A stretch of DNA of 64,000 nucleotides, taken from assembly GCF_035492835.1 (NCBI RefSeq), contig NZ_DATJIY010000181.1:17734-81733 (forward strand), written 5' to 3'. How positions within the stretch are numbered: position 1 is the first letter of the stretch; every line of letters begins with the position of its first letter. The position numbers and the translations under genes were made by a program. Below the pieces are notes generated by a model. The model was not told where the DNA came from. It did no database searches and saw only the letters and a list, made by a program, of their open reading frames with translations. The DNA is from Dinghuibacter sp035492835. Its GTDB lineage: Bacteria; Bacteroidota; Bacteroidia; Chitinophagales; Chitinophagaceae. Positions 1 through 8,011 of this stretch are shown one piece after another.

Positions 1-380
1 AATACTACTCCCACGTGATCCATCTCGTCAGCGAGGTGACCGGGGACGTGCCCGCCGGAGCCAACCCCTTCCAGCTGCTCGCCACCACCTTCCCGGCGGG
101 GACTTTGAGCGGCGCGCCCAAGTTCAAGGCCATGCAGCTGATCGACGCCTACGAGCCCACGCCCCGCGGGTACTATGGCGGCGCCATCGGGTACGTCGGG
201 TTTAACGGGGATATAAACCACGCGATCATGATCCGGACCTTCCTGAGTAAGGACAACAACCTGTACTACCAGGCGGGGGCGGGGATCGTGGCGGCCTCCG
301 ATCCGGAGAGCGAATTGCAGGAAGTCAACAATAAATTGAACGCACTAAAAAAGGCGCTGGAACTGGCGGAAAATCTATGA
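1..380 (+). CDS. trpE: Anthranilate synthase component I, C-terminal part (5' end outside window)
   Basis: Converts chorismate plus ammonia, delivered by the TrpG glutaminase, to anthranilate, the first committed step of tryptophan synthesis. Only about the last 125 codons are present and the reading frame is open at base 3. The fragment carries the conserved chorismate-binding core: SEVTG near the start, then GTLSGAPKFKAM and GGAIGYVGFNGD, with an IRT motif after it. These are diagnostic of the TrpE/PabB/isochorismate synthase family. The next gene is trpG, overlapping by ATGA, and the whole trp pathway follows, so TrpE rather than PabB is the natural reading. Any leader, attenuator or feedback-inhibition motif lies upstream of the window. 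Confidence 0.96.
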   Translation, partial: YYSHVIHLVSEVTGDVPAGANPFQLLATTFPAGTLSGAPKFKAMQLIDAYEPTPRGYYGGAIGYVGFNGDINHAIMIRTFLSKDNNLYYQAGAGIVAASDPESELQEVNNKLNALKKALELAENL

Positions 381-946
381 CAAAGATTCTCGTTTTCGAT
401 AACTACGATAGTTTCACGTATAATCTCGTTCACCTGGTGGAAAAAATCCTCCACCAGAAGGTCGATGTCTACCGCAACGACCAGATCCCCCTGGAGGACG
501 TCGCGGCATACGACAAGATTATCCTGTCGCCCGGACCGGGCATACCCGAAGAAGCCGGGTTGCTGCTCCCGCTGATAAAAGCGTACGCCCCCACCAAGTC
601 CATCCTCGGCGTCTGTCTGGGGCACCAGGCGATAGGGGAGGCCTTTGGCGGGCAGCTGGTCAACCTGAGCCAGGTATACCACGGCGTGGCGACGCCGATC
701 CACATAACGGTGAAAACACCCCTCTTCAACGGCCTGCCCGAAACGCTGGAAGTAGGTCGCTACCACAGCTGGGTCGTGGGTGATAAAGGCTTTCCCGAGG
801 CGCTGGAGATAACCGCCGTCGACGACAAGGGCATGATCATGGGGCTCAGGCATAAAAAATACGACGTCCAGGGCGTACAGTTCCACCCCGAAAGCGTACT
901 CACGCCCGAAGGGGAATCCATCCTTCAAAACTGGCTGAAGCAATGA
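377..946 (+). CDS. trpG: Anthranilate synthase component II (glutamine amidotransferase)
   Basis: Class I glutamine amidotransferase subunit that hydrolyses glutamine and passes ammonia to TrpE. At 189 residues it is a stand-alone domain of usual length, not fused to TrpD. The catalytic triad is visible: Cys80 in GVCLGHQAIG, His170 and Glu172 in VQFHPES; the oxyanion motif SPGPG is at 51-55. The start codon overlaps the trpE stop (ATGA) and its own stop overlaps the trpD start in the same way, indicating translational coupling. A PabA role in folate synthesis cannot be excluded for a single shared subunit, but position makes TrpG the main assignment. Confidence 0.96.
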   Translation: MTKILVFDNYDSFTYNLVHLVEKILHQKVDVYRNDQIPLEDVAAYDKIILSPGPGIPEEAGLLLPLIKAYAPTKSILGVCLGHQAIGEAFGGQLVNLSQVYHGVATPIHITVKTPLFNGLPETLEVGRYHSWVVGDKGFPEALEITAVDDKGMIMGLRHKKYDVQGVQFHPESVLTPEGESILQNWLKQ

Positions 947-1938
947 AGAAAATCTTACAATACCTGTTCGAGCACAAGACCCTCACCCGGGAGCAGGCCA
1001 GGGAAACCCTGGTCCAGATATCCAAGGGCGCCTTCAGCGACAGCGAGGTGACGGCCTTTATAACGGTCTATCTCATGCGCAGCATCACCATCGGGGAGCT
1101 GCAAGGTTTCCGCGACGCCTTGCTCGAGTTGTGCGTACGCGTGGATATGGACGGGTACGACGTTATCGACATCGTGGGTACCGGAGGCGACGGCAAAAAC
1201 ACGTTCAACATTTCCACGCTCTCCTGTTTTGTCGTGGCGGGCACCGGGCAGAAAGTGGCCAAGCACGGGAACTACGGCGCCTCCACGATCAGCGGCGCGT
1301 CGAACGTCATGGAGCAGCTCGGCTACAAGTTCAAAAGCGACAGCGCGACCCTGCAAAAGGAAGTGGAGCAAAGCAACATCTGCTTCCTCCACGCGCCCAA
1401 CTTCCACCCCGCGCTCAAGGCGGTGGGCGCCATCCGCCGCGCCCTCGGTATCCGGACCTTTTTCAACATGCTCGGTCCGCTGGTCAACCCGGCCTTCCCG
1501 CCCTTCCAGCTGATCGGGGTGTACAGCCTGGAAATGGCGCGCATCTACAACTACCTCCTCCAGCAGGGGGACCAGGCCTTCACCATCATCCACGGCCTGG
1601 ATGGCTACGACGAGATTTCATTGACCGGGGATACCAAGGTCATCAGTAATACGGGAGAAAAGATCTATTCCGCCGAACAACTCGGCAAACGGTCAGTCCT
1701 CCCGGCGGACCTGTACGGGGGCAATACGGTGGAGGAAGCCGCCAGGCTGTTCCTGCGCGTCCTGAAGGCCGAGGGCACCTGGGCTCAACACGCCGTCGTC
1801 GTCGCCAACGCCGCGATGGCGTTATATTGCACCGGGAAATACGGGGACTATGCGGCGTGTTACGACGCGGCCCTGGAAAGCCTGGAAAGCGGCAAGGCCT
1901 ACCGGGCTTTGGAAACACTCATATCGATGCAATCATGA
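943..1938 (+). CDS. trpD: Anthranilate phosphoribosyltransferase
   Basis: Transfers the phosphoribosyl group of PRPP to anthranilate. The 331-residue length is typical of the stand-alone enzyme. The PRPP-binding glycine-rich loop GTGGDGKNTFNIST lies at about residues 79-92, followed by KHGNYGAS (about 107-114) and the anthranilate-site segment NMLGPLVNPA. It overlaps trpG upstream and trpC downstream by four bases each (ATGA), so its dosage should follow the operon. All expected motifs are present. Confidence 0.97.
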   Translation: MKKILQYLFEHKTLTREQARETLVQISKGAFSDSEVTAFITVYLMRSITIGELQGFRDALLELCVRVDMDGYDVIDIVGTGGDGKNTFNISTLSCFVVAGTGQKVAKHGNYGASTISGASNVMEQLGYKFKSDSATLQKEVEQSNICFLHAPNFHPALKAVGAIRRALGIRTFFNMLGPLVNPAFPPFQLIGVYSLEMARIYNYLLQQGDQAFTIIHGLDGYDEISLTGDTKVISNTGEKIYSAEQLGKRSVLPADLYGGNTVEEAARLFLRVLKAEGTWAQHAVVVANAAMALYCTGKYGDYAACYDAALESLESGKAYRALETLISMQS

Positions 1939-2729
1939 CGATCCTGGATACGATAGTAGCGAACAAGCGGGAAGAAGTGGCGGCGGCCAAAAAGGCCGTG
2001 AGCGTAAAAACGCTGGAGCGCGCGCCTCAACGACAGACCTTTTCACTCAAGACCTTTCTGGCCGATCCCACAAAGACAGGCATCATCGCCGAGTTCAAGC
2101 GCAAATCGCCCTCCAAGGGCGTTTTCCTGGAAGGGGCTGACGCGGCGGCGATCACAAAGGCGTACACCGAAAACGGCGCTTCCGGCCTGTCCGTACTGAC
2201 GGACAACAAATTCTTCGGGGGCAGCCCCGAAGACCTGAAGGCCGCGCGGGTCAATGCCATTCCGATATTAAGGAAAGACTTCATGATCGATGAATACCAG
2301 GTAATCGAAGCCAGGGCGTTGGGCGCGGACGTGATCTTGCTCATCGCGGCGTGTCTGACACCGAAGCAGGTGCAAACACTTGGAAAGCTCGCGCATTCGT
2401 TGAACCTGGAAGTCCTGCTCGAGCTTCACGCCGAGGACGAACTCGATCACGTTTGCCCTGAGATCGACCTCGTCGGTATCAACAACCGGGACCTGAAGAC
2501 CTTCCAGGTGGACATCGACCGGTCCGTCCGGCTGGCCGATCGCCTCCCCGGGGATATGCCCAGGATCGCCGAAAGCGGGATCAGCCACCCGGAGACCATA
2601 CAACAAATGCGCGCCCACGGGTTTACCGGTTTCCTGATCGGTGAAACGTTTATGCGGGAGCCGGACCCCGGCGCCGCCTTCCATAATTTTGTCGCTCAAC
2701 TAAAACCCCATGCGCCTCAAAGTCTGTAG
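1935..2729 (+). CDS. trpC: Indole-3-glycerol-phosphate synthase
   Basis: Closes the ring of CdRP to give indole-3-glycerol phosphate; a single-domain TIM barrel of 264 residues, not fused to TrpF. Conserved parts: IAEFKRKSPSKG (catalytic lysines near 55-57), ENGASGLSVLTD, LRKDFM, LLELHAEDEL, INNRDL and IAESGIS. An in-frame extension reaches back to 1827, but the ATG at 1935 inside the trpD stop overlap gives the normal MTILDTIVANK start and fits the coupling pattern of this operon. It overlaps trpF by 20 bases, the longest overlap in the trp part. Confidence 0.96.
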   Translation: MTILDTIVANKREEVAAAKKAVSVKTLERAPQRQTFSLKTFLADPTKTGIIAEFKRKSPSKGVFLEGADAAAITKAYTENGASGLSVLTDNKFFGGSPEDLKAARVNAIPILRKDFMIDEYQVIEARALGADVILLIAACLTPKQVQTLGKLAHSLNLEVLLELHAEDELDHVCPEIDLVGINNRDLKTFQVDIDRSVRLADRLPGDMPRIAESGISHPETIQQMRAHGFTGFLIGETFMREPDPGAAFHNFVAQLKPHAPQSL

Positions 2730-3348
2730 CCTGACACAAATGGAGCAGATCCAGGCCCTGGACGACTGGGGTGTGGAGTTCGTGGGGCTGATGTTCTACC
2801 CCAAGTCCCCGCGCTTCCTGGGAAACCTGCTCCGTCCGGAAGACGTGCGCCGGGCGCGGTGGAAGACCAACAAGGTCGGCGTTTTTGTCAACCCGACCTA
2901 CGACGAGGTCATGCGGGCAGTGGAAGACTATGGTTTGGAAATGGTCCAGCTCCACGGCGACGAAACGCCCAAATTCTGCGAGAGGGTATCGGAGCAGCTG
3001 GAAACGATCAAGGCCTTCCGCGTCTCCCCCGACGACAATGTGGAATACCGGGTCCGGAACTACAACAACGTCTGCGACCTGTTCCTGTTCGATACGGCGG
3101 GACATCAATACGGCGGGACGGGCCGGAAATTCGACTGGGAACTGCTGGCAAAAGCCGAATTCAGCAAGCCGTTTATCCTCTCGGGGGGGATCGGTCCGGA
3201 CGATGTGGAGAACATCCGCCACTTCCGGTCGACGGCCGCGGGCGGGAACCTTTTCGCCATCGATGTAAACAGCAAGTTCGAGGAACGACCGGGGGTGAAA
3301 GACCTGGAGCGCCTTGGGCCATTTATAAACGCAGTACATAGCATATGA
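2710..3348 (+). CDS. trpF: Phosphoribosylanthranilate isomerase
   Basis: Amadori isomerisation of phosphoribosylanthranilate to CdRP. The TIM-barrel enzyme is 212 residues, normal for the family. The N-terminus MRLKVCSLTQ carries the catalytic Cys region (VCSLT for the more usual KVCGLT). The mid-barrel LFLFDTAGHQYGGTGRKFDW contains the catalytic Asp and the GGTG loop, and the C-terminal FILSGGIGPDDV contains the phosphate-binding glycines. It starts inside trpC and its stop overlaps the trpB start (ATGA). Confidence 0.95.
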   Translation: MRLKVCSLTQMEQIQALDDWGVEFVGLMFYPKSPRFLGNLLRPEDVRRARWKTNKVGVFVNPTYDEVMRAVEDYGLEMVQLHGDETPKFCERVSEQLETIKAFRVSPDDNVEYRVRNYNNVCDLFLFDTAGHQYGGTGRKFDWELLAKAEFSKPFILSGGIGPDDVENIRHFRSTAAGGNLFAIDVNSKFEERPGVKDLERLGPFINAVHSI

Positions 3349-4532
3349 CTTCTTTTCAAGTAGATACGAACGGTTATTATGGGCAATTTGGGGGCGCCTA
3401 TATCCCTGAGATGCTCTACCCCAACGTGGAGGAGCTCCGCAACCGGTACCTCGACATCATACACGAACCGGGTTTCCAACAGGAGTTCCGCGCGCTGCTC
3501 CGGGATTACGTGGGGCGGCCTACCCCCCTCTATTTTGCCCGCCGTCTGAGCGAGCGGTACAACAGCCGTATCTTCCTGAAACGGGAAGACCTCTGTCACA
3601 CCGGCGCGCACAAGGTCAACAACACCATCGGGCAGATCCTCCTGGCCAGGAGGCTCGGCAAACAACGCATCATCGCCGAGACCGGCGCAGGCCAGCACGG
3701 CGTGGCCACCGCGACGGTATGCGCGCTGATGGGCATGGAGTGCATCGTCTATATGGGCGCCCGCGACATTGAGCGCCAGGCCCCGAACGTGGCCCGGATG
3801 AAGATGCTGGGCGCCCGCGTCGAGCCGGCCCTGAGCGGTAGCCAGACCCTCAAGGACGCCACCAACGAGGCCATCCGCGACTGGATCAATAATCCCATCG
3901 ATACCCATTATATCATCGGCAGCGTGGTCGGCCCGCATCCCTACCCGGACATGGTCGCCCGTTTCCAAAGCGTGATCTCCGAAGAGATCCGGGCGCAACT
4001 AAAAGAAACGACCGGGAGCGAGCTCCCGACCAAGGTCATCGCCTGCGTCGGGGGCGGGAGCAACGCGGCCGGGACCTTTTTTCATTTCCTTGACGAGCCC
4101 TCCGTGGAGCTGATCGCGGTCGAAGCCGCCGGCGAAGGCGTGCTCAGCGGCCACTCCGCCGCCACCACCCAGCTGGGTAAGGATGGCATACTCCACGGCA
4201 GCCGCAGCCTGGTTATGCAGACCAATGATGGCCAGGTGCTCGAAGCCCACAGCATTTCCGCGGGTCTCGACTACCCGGGGATCGGTCCCCTCCACGCGCA
4301 CCTGTACAAGAGCGGCCGGGGCCGGTACCTCAACGCCACCGACCAGGAGGCGCTGGTGGCTGCCTTCGACCTGGCCCGGATGGAAGGCATCATCCCCGCC
4401 CTGGAATCCTCCCACGCGCTGGCGGGGCTGGGGCAATTGGAGCTGTCGCCCAGCGACACCGTCGTCCTTTGCCTGTCCGGCCGGGGCGACAAAGACATGC
4501 AAGCGTACATGACTTATATGGAATCCAAATGA
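3345..4532 (+). CDS. trpB: Tryptophan synthase beta subunit
   Basis: PLP enzyme that condenses indole, received through the tunnel from TrpA, with serine to give tryptophan. The PLP lysine is Lys90 in HTGAHKVNN; the cofactor phosphate loop CVGGGSNAAG lies near residue 228. EDLCHTGAHK and ETGAGQHGVA are also present. At 395 residues this is a TrpB1-type enzyme that works in complex with TrpA. Both gene ends overlap neighbours by ATGA. Confidence 0.97.
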   Translation: MTSFQVDTNGYYGQFGGAYIPEMLYPNVEELRNRYLDIIHEPGFQQEFRALLRDYVGRPTPLYFARRLSERYNSRIFLKREDLCHTGAHKVNNTIGQILLARRLGKQRIIAETGAGQHGVATATVCALMGMECIVYMGARDIERQAPNVARMKMLGARVEPALSGSQTLKDATNEAIRDWINNPIDTHYIIGSVVGPHPYPDMVARFQSVISEEIRAQLKETTGSELPTKVIACVGGGSNAAGTFFHFLDEPSVELIAVEAAGEGVLSGHSAATTQLGKDGILHGSRSLVMQTNDGQVLEAHSISAGLDYPGIGPLHAHLYKSGRGRYLNATDQEALVAAFDLARMEGIIPALESSHALAGLGQLELSPSDTVVLCLSGRGDKDMQAYMTYMESK

Positions 4533-5305
4533 ATAGAATAGATACCTTATTTGCCGGGGGCCGCCGCGGCGTGCTCAGCGTCTATTGCACCGCCGGCTAT
4601 CCCCAACGGGATAGCACCCTCGAAGTGATGGAGGCCCTCCAGGACAGCGGGGTGGACATGATCGAGCTGGGTATGCCCTACAGCGACCCGCTGGCGGACG
4701 GACCGGTGATCCAGGCCAGCAGCATGGCCGCAATTGCCAACGGGATGACTGTAGAGCTGTTGTTCCAACAACTGCAGGGGTTCCGTGGACGCGTCAAGGT
4801 CCCCGTCCTGCTCATGGGTTACCTCAACACCGTCCTGCAATATGGATTTGAGCGCTTTTGCGCCGACGCGGCCGCGGCGGGCATCGACGGGCTGATCCTG
4901 CCCGATTTGCCCATGCACGAGTACGAAACGCAATATGCGCCGGTGCTGCGTACGCATGGTCTCCACCTCGTCTTCCTGGTCACGCCCGAAACCGCCCCCG
5001 AACGCATCCGGAAAATCGACGCCCTCAGCAGCGGCTTTCTCTATGCCGTGTCCTCGTCTTCCACGACCGGCAAAAATAAAGAAATGAGCGAGACCTACTT
5101 GCAACGCCTGGAGGCCATGGGGCTGACAAACCCCGTCCTCGTCGGTTTCGGCATTCGGGACGCGGCCACCTTTGACGCAGCCTGCGCCCATACCAACGGG
5201 GCCATCATAGGCACGGCCTTTATCAAAGCGCTCAAGGGCCCCGAGGCCGCGGGCAACACCTTGTCGGAAGTAACGCGCGGTTTTATAAAAACCATCCGGC
5301 CATGA
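4529..5305 (+). CDS. trpA: Tryptophan synthase alpha subunit
   Basis: Cleaves indole-3-glycerol phosphate to indole and glyceraldehyde-3-phosphate. The 258-residue TIM barrel shows the catalytic Glu46 and Asp57 within ELGMPYSDPLADGP, and the phosphate-binding GFGI segment (VLVGFGIRD). An in-frame extension to 4469 exists, but the ATG at 4529 overlapping the trpB stop gives the conserved MNRIDTLF start. The stop overlaps the hisH start (ATGA): here the operon switches from tryptophan to histidine synthesis without any gap. Confidence 0.96.
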   Translation: MNRIDTLFAGGRRGVLSVYCTAGYPQRDSTLEVMEALQDSGVDMIELGMPYSDPLADGPVIQASSMAAIANGMTVELLFQQLQGFRGRVKVPVLLMGYLNTVLQYGFERFCADAAAAGIDGLILPDLPMHEYETQYAPVLRTHGLHLVFLVTPETAPERIRKIDALSSGFLYAVSSSSTTGKNKEMSETYLQRLEAMGLTNPVLVGFGIRDAATFDAACAHTNGAIIGTAFIKALKGPEAAGNTLSEVTRGFIKTIRP

Positions 5306-5913
5306 CCGTCGTCATCCAATACAACGCCGGGAACATTCAGTCGGTCCGCTACGCGTTGTCGCGCGTCGGCGCCGGGTGTACCGTTACCGACGACCCCGCG
5401 CTGATCCGCGCGGCCGACCGGGTTATCTTCCCCGGTGTCGGCGAGGCGAGCACCGCCATGGCGTATCTCCGCGAGCGCGGCCTCGACACCGTGATCCGGT
5501 CGCTGACGCAGCCGGTGCTGGGGATATGCCTGGGGATGCAGCTGATGTGCGCGCACTCCGAGGAGAACAACGCGACCTGCCTGGGTATATTCGGGGAATC
5601 GGTGCGTCGTTTCCGCCCGGCCGCCGCTCCGGCGGCACCCCGGCCCGCGGAGGCCGCCAAGGTTCCCCAGATCGGCTGGAACACCATCACCGACGTGCAA
5701 AGTCCGCTGCTGAGCGGTCTGGGCGACGAGCCCTTCGTATACTTCGTCCACAGCTATTACGCCGATCTGGGCCCGCACACGATCGCGACAACCGATTATA
5801 TCCATCCTTACAGCGCCGCTCTACAGCACGGCAATTTCTACGGCGTCCAGTTCCACCCGGAAAAGAGCGCCGCCGTGGGAGAACGTATCCTCAAAAACTT
5901 CCTGAGTCTATGA
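5302..5913 (+). CDS. hisH: Imidazole glycerol phosphate synthase, glutaminase subunit
   Basis: Class I glutaminase that supplies ammonia to HisF. Triad: Cys76 in GICLGMQLM, His185 and Glu187 in GVQFHPEKSA. PGVGEAS (about 44-50) is the HisH version of the oxyanion loop. At 203 residues it has the usual length. It directly follows trpA with a four-base overlap and overlaps hisA by ATGA. The upstream his genes (hisG, hisD, hisC, hisB) are not in this block. Confidence 0.95.
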   Translation: MTVVIQYNAGNIQSVRYALSRVGAGCTVTDDPALIRAADRVIFPGVGEASTAMAYLRERGLDTVIRSLTQPVLGICLGMQLMCAHSEENNATCLGIFGESVRRFRPAAAPAAPRPAEAAKVPQIGWNTITDVQSPLLSGLGDEPFVYFVHSYYADLGPHTIATTDYIHPYSAALQHGNFYGVQFHPEKSAAVGERILKNFLSL

Positions 5914-6641
5914 TTATGGAAATCATCCCCGCCATAGACATCATCGACGGTAAGTGCGTGCGCCTCACCCAGGGCGACTACGCGCAAAAAAAGATATACA
6001 ACGAAGACCCGCTGGAGGCCGCCAAATCCTTCGAGGGCGCCGGACTTAGCCGGTTGCACCTGGTGGACCTGGACGGGGCCAAGGCTGGAACCGTGCGGAA
6101 CTGGAAGGTGCTCGAACGGATCGCTGGAGGGACGACGTTGACCATCGACTTTGGCGGCGGCATCAAGACCGAAAAGGACCTGGATATCGTCTTCGACTCC
6201 GGGGCGGCGCTGGCCACCATCGGGAGCATGGCGGTCAAACAACCCGACACGATGGCGGAATGGATAAGCCGGCGAGGTGCCGACAAGTTCCTGCTGGGCG
6301 CCGACGTCAAGGGAGAGCAGATCGCCGTGAGCGGTTGGCTGGAGACGACGGACCAAAACGTCTTCGACTTCATCGGCGCCTATGTCGATAAAGGCATCCG
6401 CCAGGTCTTCTGCACCGACGTCAGTAAGGACGGTCTTCTGCAAGGCCCGTCAGTGGCGTTATACGCCAAGATCATCGACCGCTTCCCCGACCTCTGGTTT
6501 ATCGCCAGCGGGGGCGTATCCGGCCTGAAAGACCTGGAAGACCTGAAAAAGATCGGCTGCAAGGGCGCCATCGTGGGAAAAGCTATTTACGAAGGCCGCG
6601 TAACGCTGGAGGACCTACGGGTTTTCGGCGCTGCGCGGTAA
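5910..6641 (+). CDS. hisA: ProFAR isomerase (phosphoribosylformimino-AICAR-P isomerase)
   Basis: Isomerises ProFAR to PRFAR in histidine synthesis. The 243-residue TIM barrel starts MIMEIIPAIDIIDGKCVRL, where the Asp after PAI (residue 10) is the first catalytic aspartate; the second lies in the FCTDVSKDG segment. Two phosphate-binding motifs, DFGGGIK and IASGGV, mark the HisA/HisF half-barrel symmetry. Start at the ATG overlapping the hisH stop; the ATG two codons on (5916) is an alternative. A TrpF-like dual role (PriA) is not needed because trpF is present. Confidence 0.95.
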   Translation: MIMEIIPAIDIIDGKCVRLTQGDYAQKKIYNEDPLEAAKSFEGAGLSRLHLVDLDGAKAGTVRNWKVLERIAGGTTLTIDFGGGIKTEKDLDIVFDSGAALATIGSMAVKQPDTMAEWISRRGADKFLLGADVKGEQIAVSGWLETTDQNVFDFIGAYVDKGIRQVFCTDVSKDGLLQGPSVALYAKIIDRFPDLWFIASGGVSGLKDLEDLKKIGCKGAIVGKAIYEGRVTLEDLRVFGAAR

Positions 6642-6642
6642 A

Positions 6643-7425
6643 ATGCAACATATGGCACTCGCAAAGCGCATTATCCCCTGCCTGGATATAAAAGACGGCC
6701 GTACCGTCAAAGGCATCAACTTCGAAAACATCCGCGACGCGGGCGACCCCGTGGAGCTCGGCGCCCTGTATGCGGAACAGGGGGCGGACGAGCTCGTTTT
6801 CCTGGACATCACGGCCACCAACGAAAAGCGGAAAACGCTCCGGGAGCTGGTCGACAGGATCAGCCGGCACATCAACATCCCCTTTACGGTCGGGGGCGGG
6901 ATATCCAGCATCGAAGACGTGTCCTACCTTCTTCAGTGCGGGGCGGATAAGATATCGGTCAACACCGCGGCGTTCAGAAGACCGGAGCTCATCAGCGAGC
7001 TCGCCAGGGAATTTGGCTCCCAATGCGTGGTCCTGGCCATCGATACCCGCCAGGAAGAGGACGGAGAGTGGTATGTTTACCTGAACGGAGGCCGGATAAA
7101 GACCGATACCCGTTGCGCCGACTGGGCCAGCGAAGGCGTAAAAAGGGGCGCGGGCGAAATCCTCCTGACCTCGATGAACCACGACGGCACCAAACAGGGG
7201 TTTGCCCTGGACATCACCAGCCGGCTGGCCGAAACCCTCCCTGTCCCGGTCATTGCGTCCGGGGGCGGGGGGCAACCCGCTCATTTTCTGGACGTATTCA
7301 AAAAGGGGCACGCCGACGCTGCCCTGGCAGCCAGCATTTTTCACTTCAAGGAGGTGGGGATTCCGGATTTAAAAGGATATTTGCAAAGGCATCAAATACC
7401 GGTTAGAACAGACCATGCACGTTAA
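6643..7425 (+). CDS. hisF: Imidazole glycerol phosphate synthase, cyclase subunit
   Basis: Uses PRFAR and ammonia from HisH to make imidazole glycerol phosphate and AICAR. Conserved elements: IIPCLDIKDGRTVKG with the catalytic Asp, FTVGGGI, the second catalytic Asp in SMNHDGTKQG and IASGGGG. The usual family start MALAKRIIPCLD corresponds to the ATG at 6652; the ATG at 6643 adds three residues and leaves a one-base gap to hisA. It overlaps hisIE by 11 bases. Confidence 0.96.
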   Translation: MQHMALAKRIIPCLDIKDGRTVKGINFENIRDAGDPVELGALYAEQGADELVFLDITATNEKRKTLRELVDRISRHINIPFTVGGGISSIEDVSYLLQCGADKISVNTAAFRRPELISELAREFGSQCVVLAIDTRQEEDGEWYVYLNGGRIKTDTRCADWASEGVKRGAGEILLTSMNHDGTKQGFALDITSRLAETLPVPVIASGGGGQPAHFLDVFKKGHADAALAASIFHFKEVGIPDLKGYLQRHQIPVRTDHAR

Positions 7426-8011
7426 TTTCGGGAAATACGCGGACGGCCTCGTGCCGGCCATTGTCCAGGATGAGGATACCTTACGGGTGCTGATGCTGGG
7501 TTTTATGAATGAAGACGCCCTGGCCAAAACCCGGGAAACGGGGAAGGTCACGTTTTACAGTCGTTCCAAACAGCGGTTGTGGACCAAAGGGGAGGAAAGC
7601 GGACGCTTCCTGCTGGCGGGGGACATCCGCGTCGACTGCGACGAGGACACCTTGCTGGTCAAGGCGCGGCCACAGGGCCCGACCTGTCATACCGGGGCGG
7701 ACACCTGCTGGTCGGAGGACAACGTGCCCGGGGACTTCCTGACCTACCTGGAGGGCGTCATCGCCTCCCGGAAAGGGGCGGCACCCGAGACGTCTTACAC
7801 CGCCAAGCTGTTGGCCAAAGGGATCAACAAGGTGGCCCAAAAGGTGGGGGAAGAGGCGGTGGAGCTTGTGATCGAAGCCAAGGACGACGACAAAAGCCTT
7901 TTTCTGAATGAGGCGGCGGACCTGCTGTTCCACTACCTGGTATTGCTCCAGGCCAAAGGGTACAGCCTGGCCGAAGTCACCGACATATTAAAAGAGCGAC
8001 ATGCAAAATAA
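7415..8011 (+). CDS. hisIE: Bifunctional phosphoribosyl-AMP cyclohydrolase / phosphoribosyl-ATP pyrophosphatase
   Basis: Catalyses the second and third steps of histidine synthesis. Residues about 1-110 are the HisI cyclohydrolase, with VLMLGFMNEDAL, the metal-binding VDCDEDTLLV and the Cys-containing GPTCHTGADTCW. Residues about 112-198 are the HisE pyrophosphatase, with KGINKVAQKVGEEAVELVIEAK and the downstream NEAADLLFHYLVLL. At 198 residues it is the usual fusion length. It closes the biosynthetic run and overlaps the next gene, a thioredoxin-like protein, by 11 bases. Confidence 0.95.
   Translation: MHVNFGKYADGLVPAIVQDEDTLRVLMLGFMNEDALAKTRETGKVTFYSRSKQRLWTKGEESGRFLLAGDIRVDCDEDTLLVKARPQGPTCHTGADTCWSEDNVPGDFLTYLEGVIASRKGAAPETSYTAKLLAKGINKVAQKVGEEAVELVIEAKDDDKSLFLNEAADLLFHYLVLLQAKGYSLAEVTDILKERHAK

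Noticed and set aside
1827..1934. N-terminal extension of TrpC
   Set aside because: Overlaps trpD coding sequence and has no similarity to TrpC; the 1935 ATG fits the coupling pattern.
5376..6641. Long N-terminal extension of HisA (421 codons)
   Set aside because: The first 178 codons are the hisH gene in another frame; HisA starts at 5910 in the ATGA overlap.
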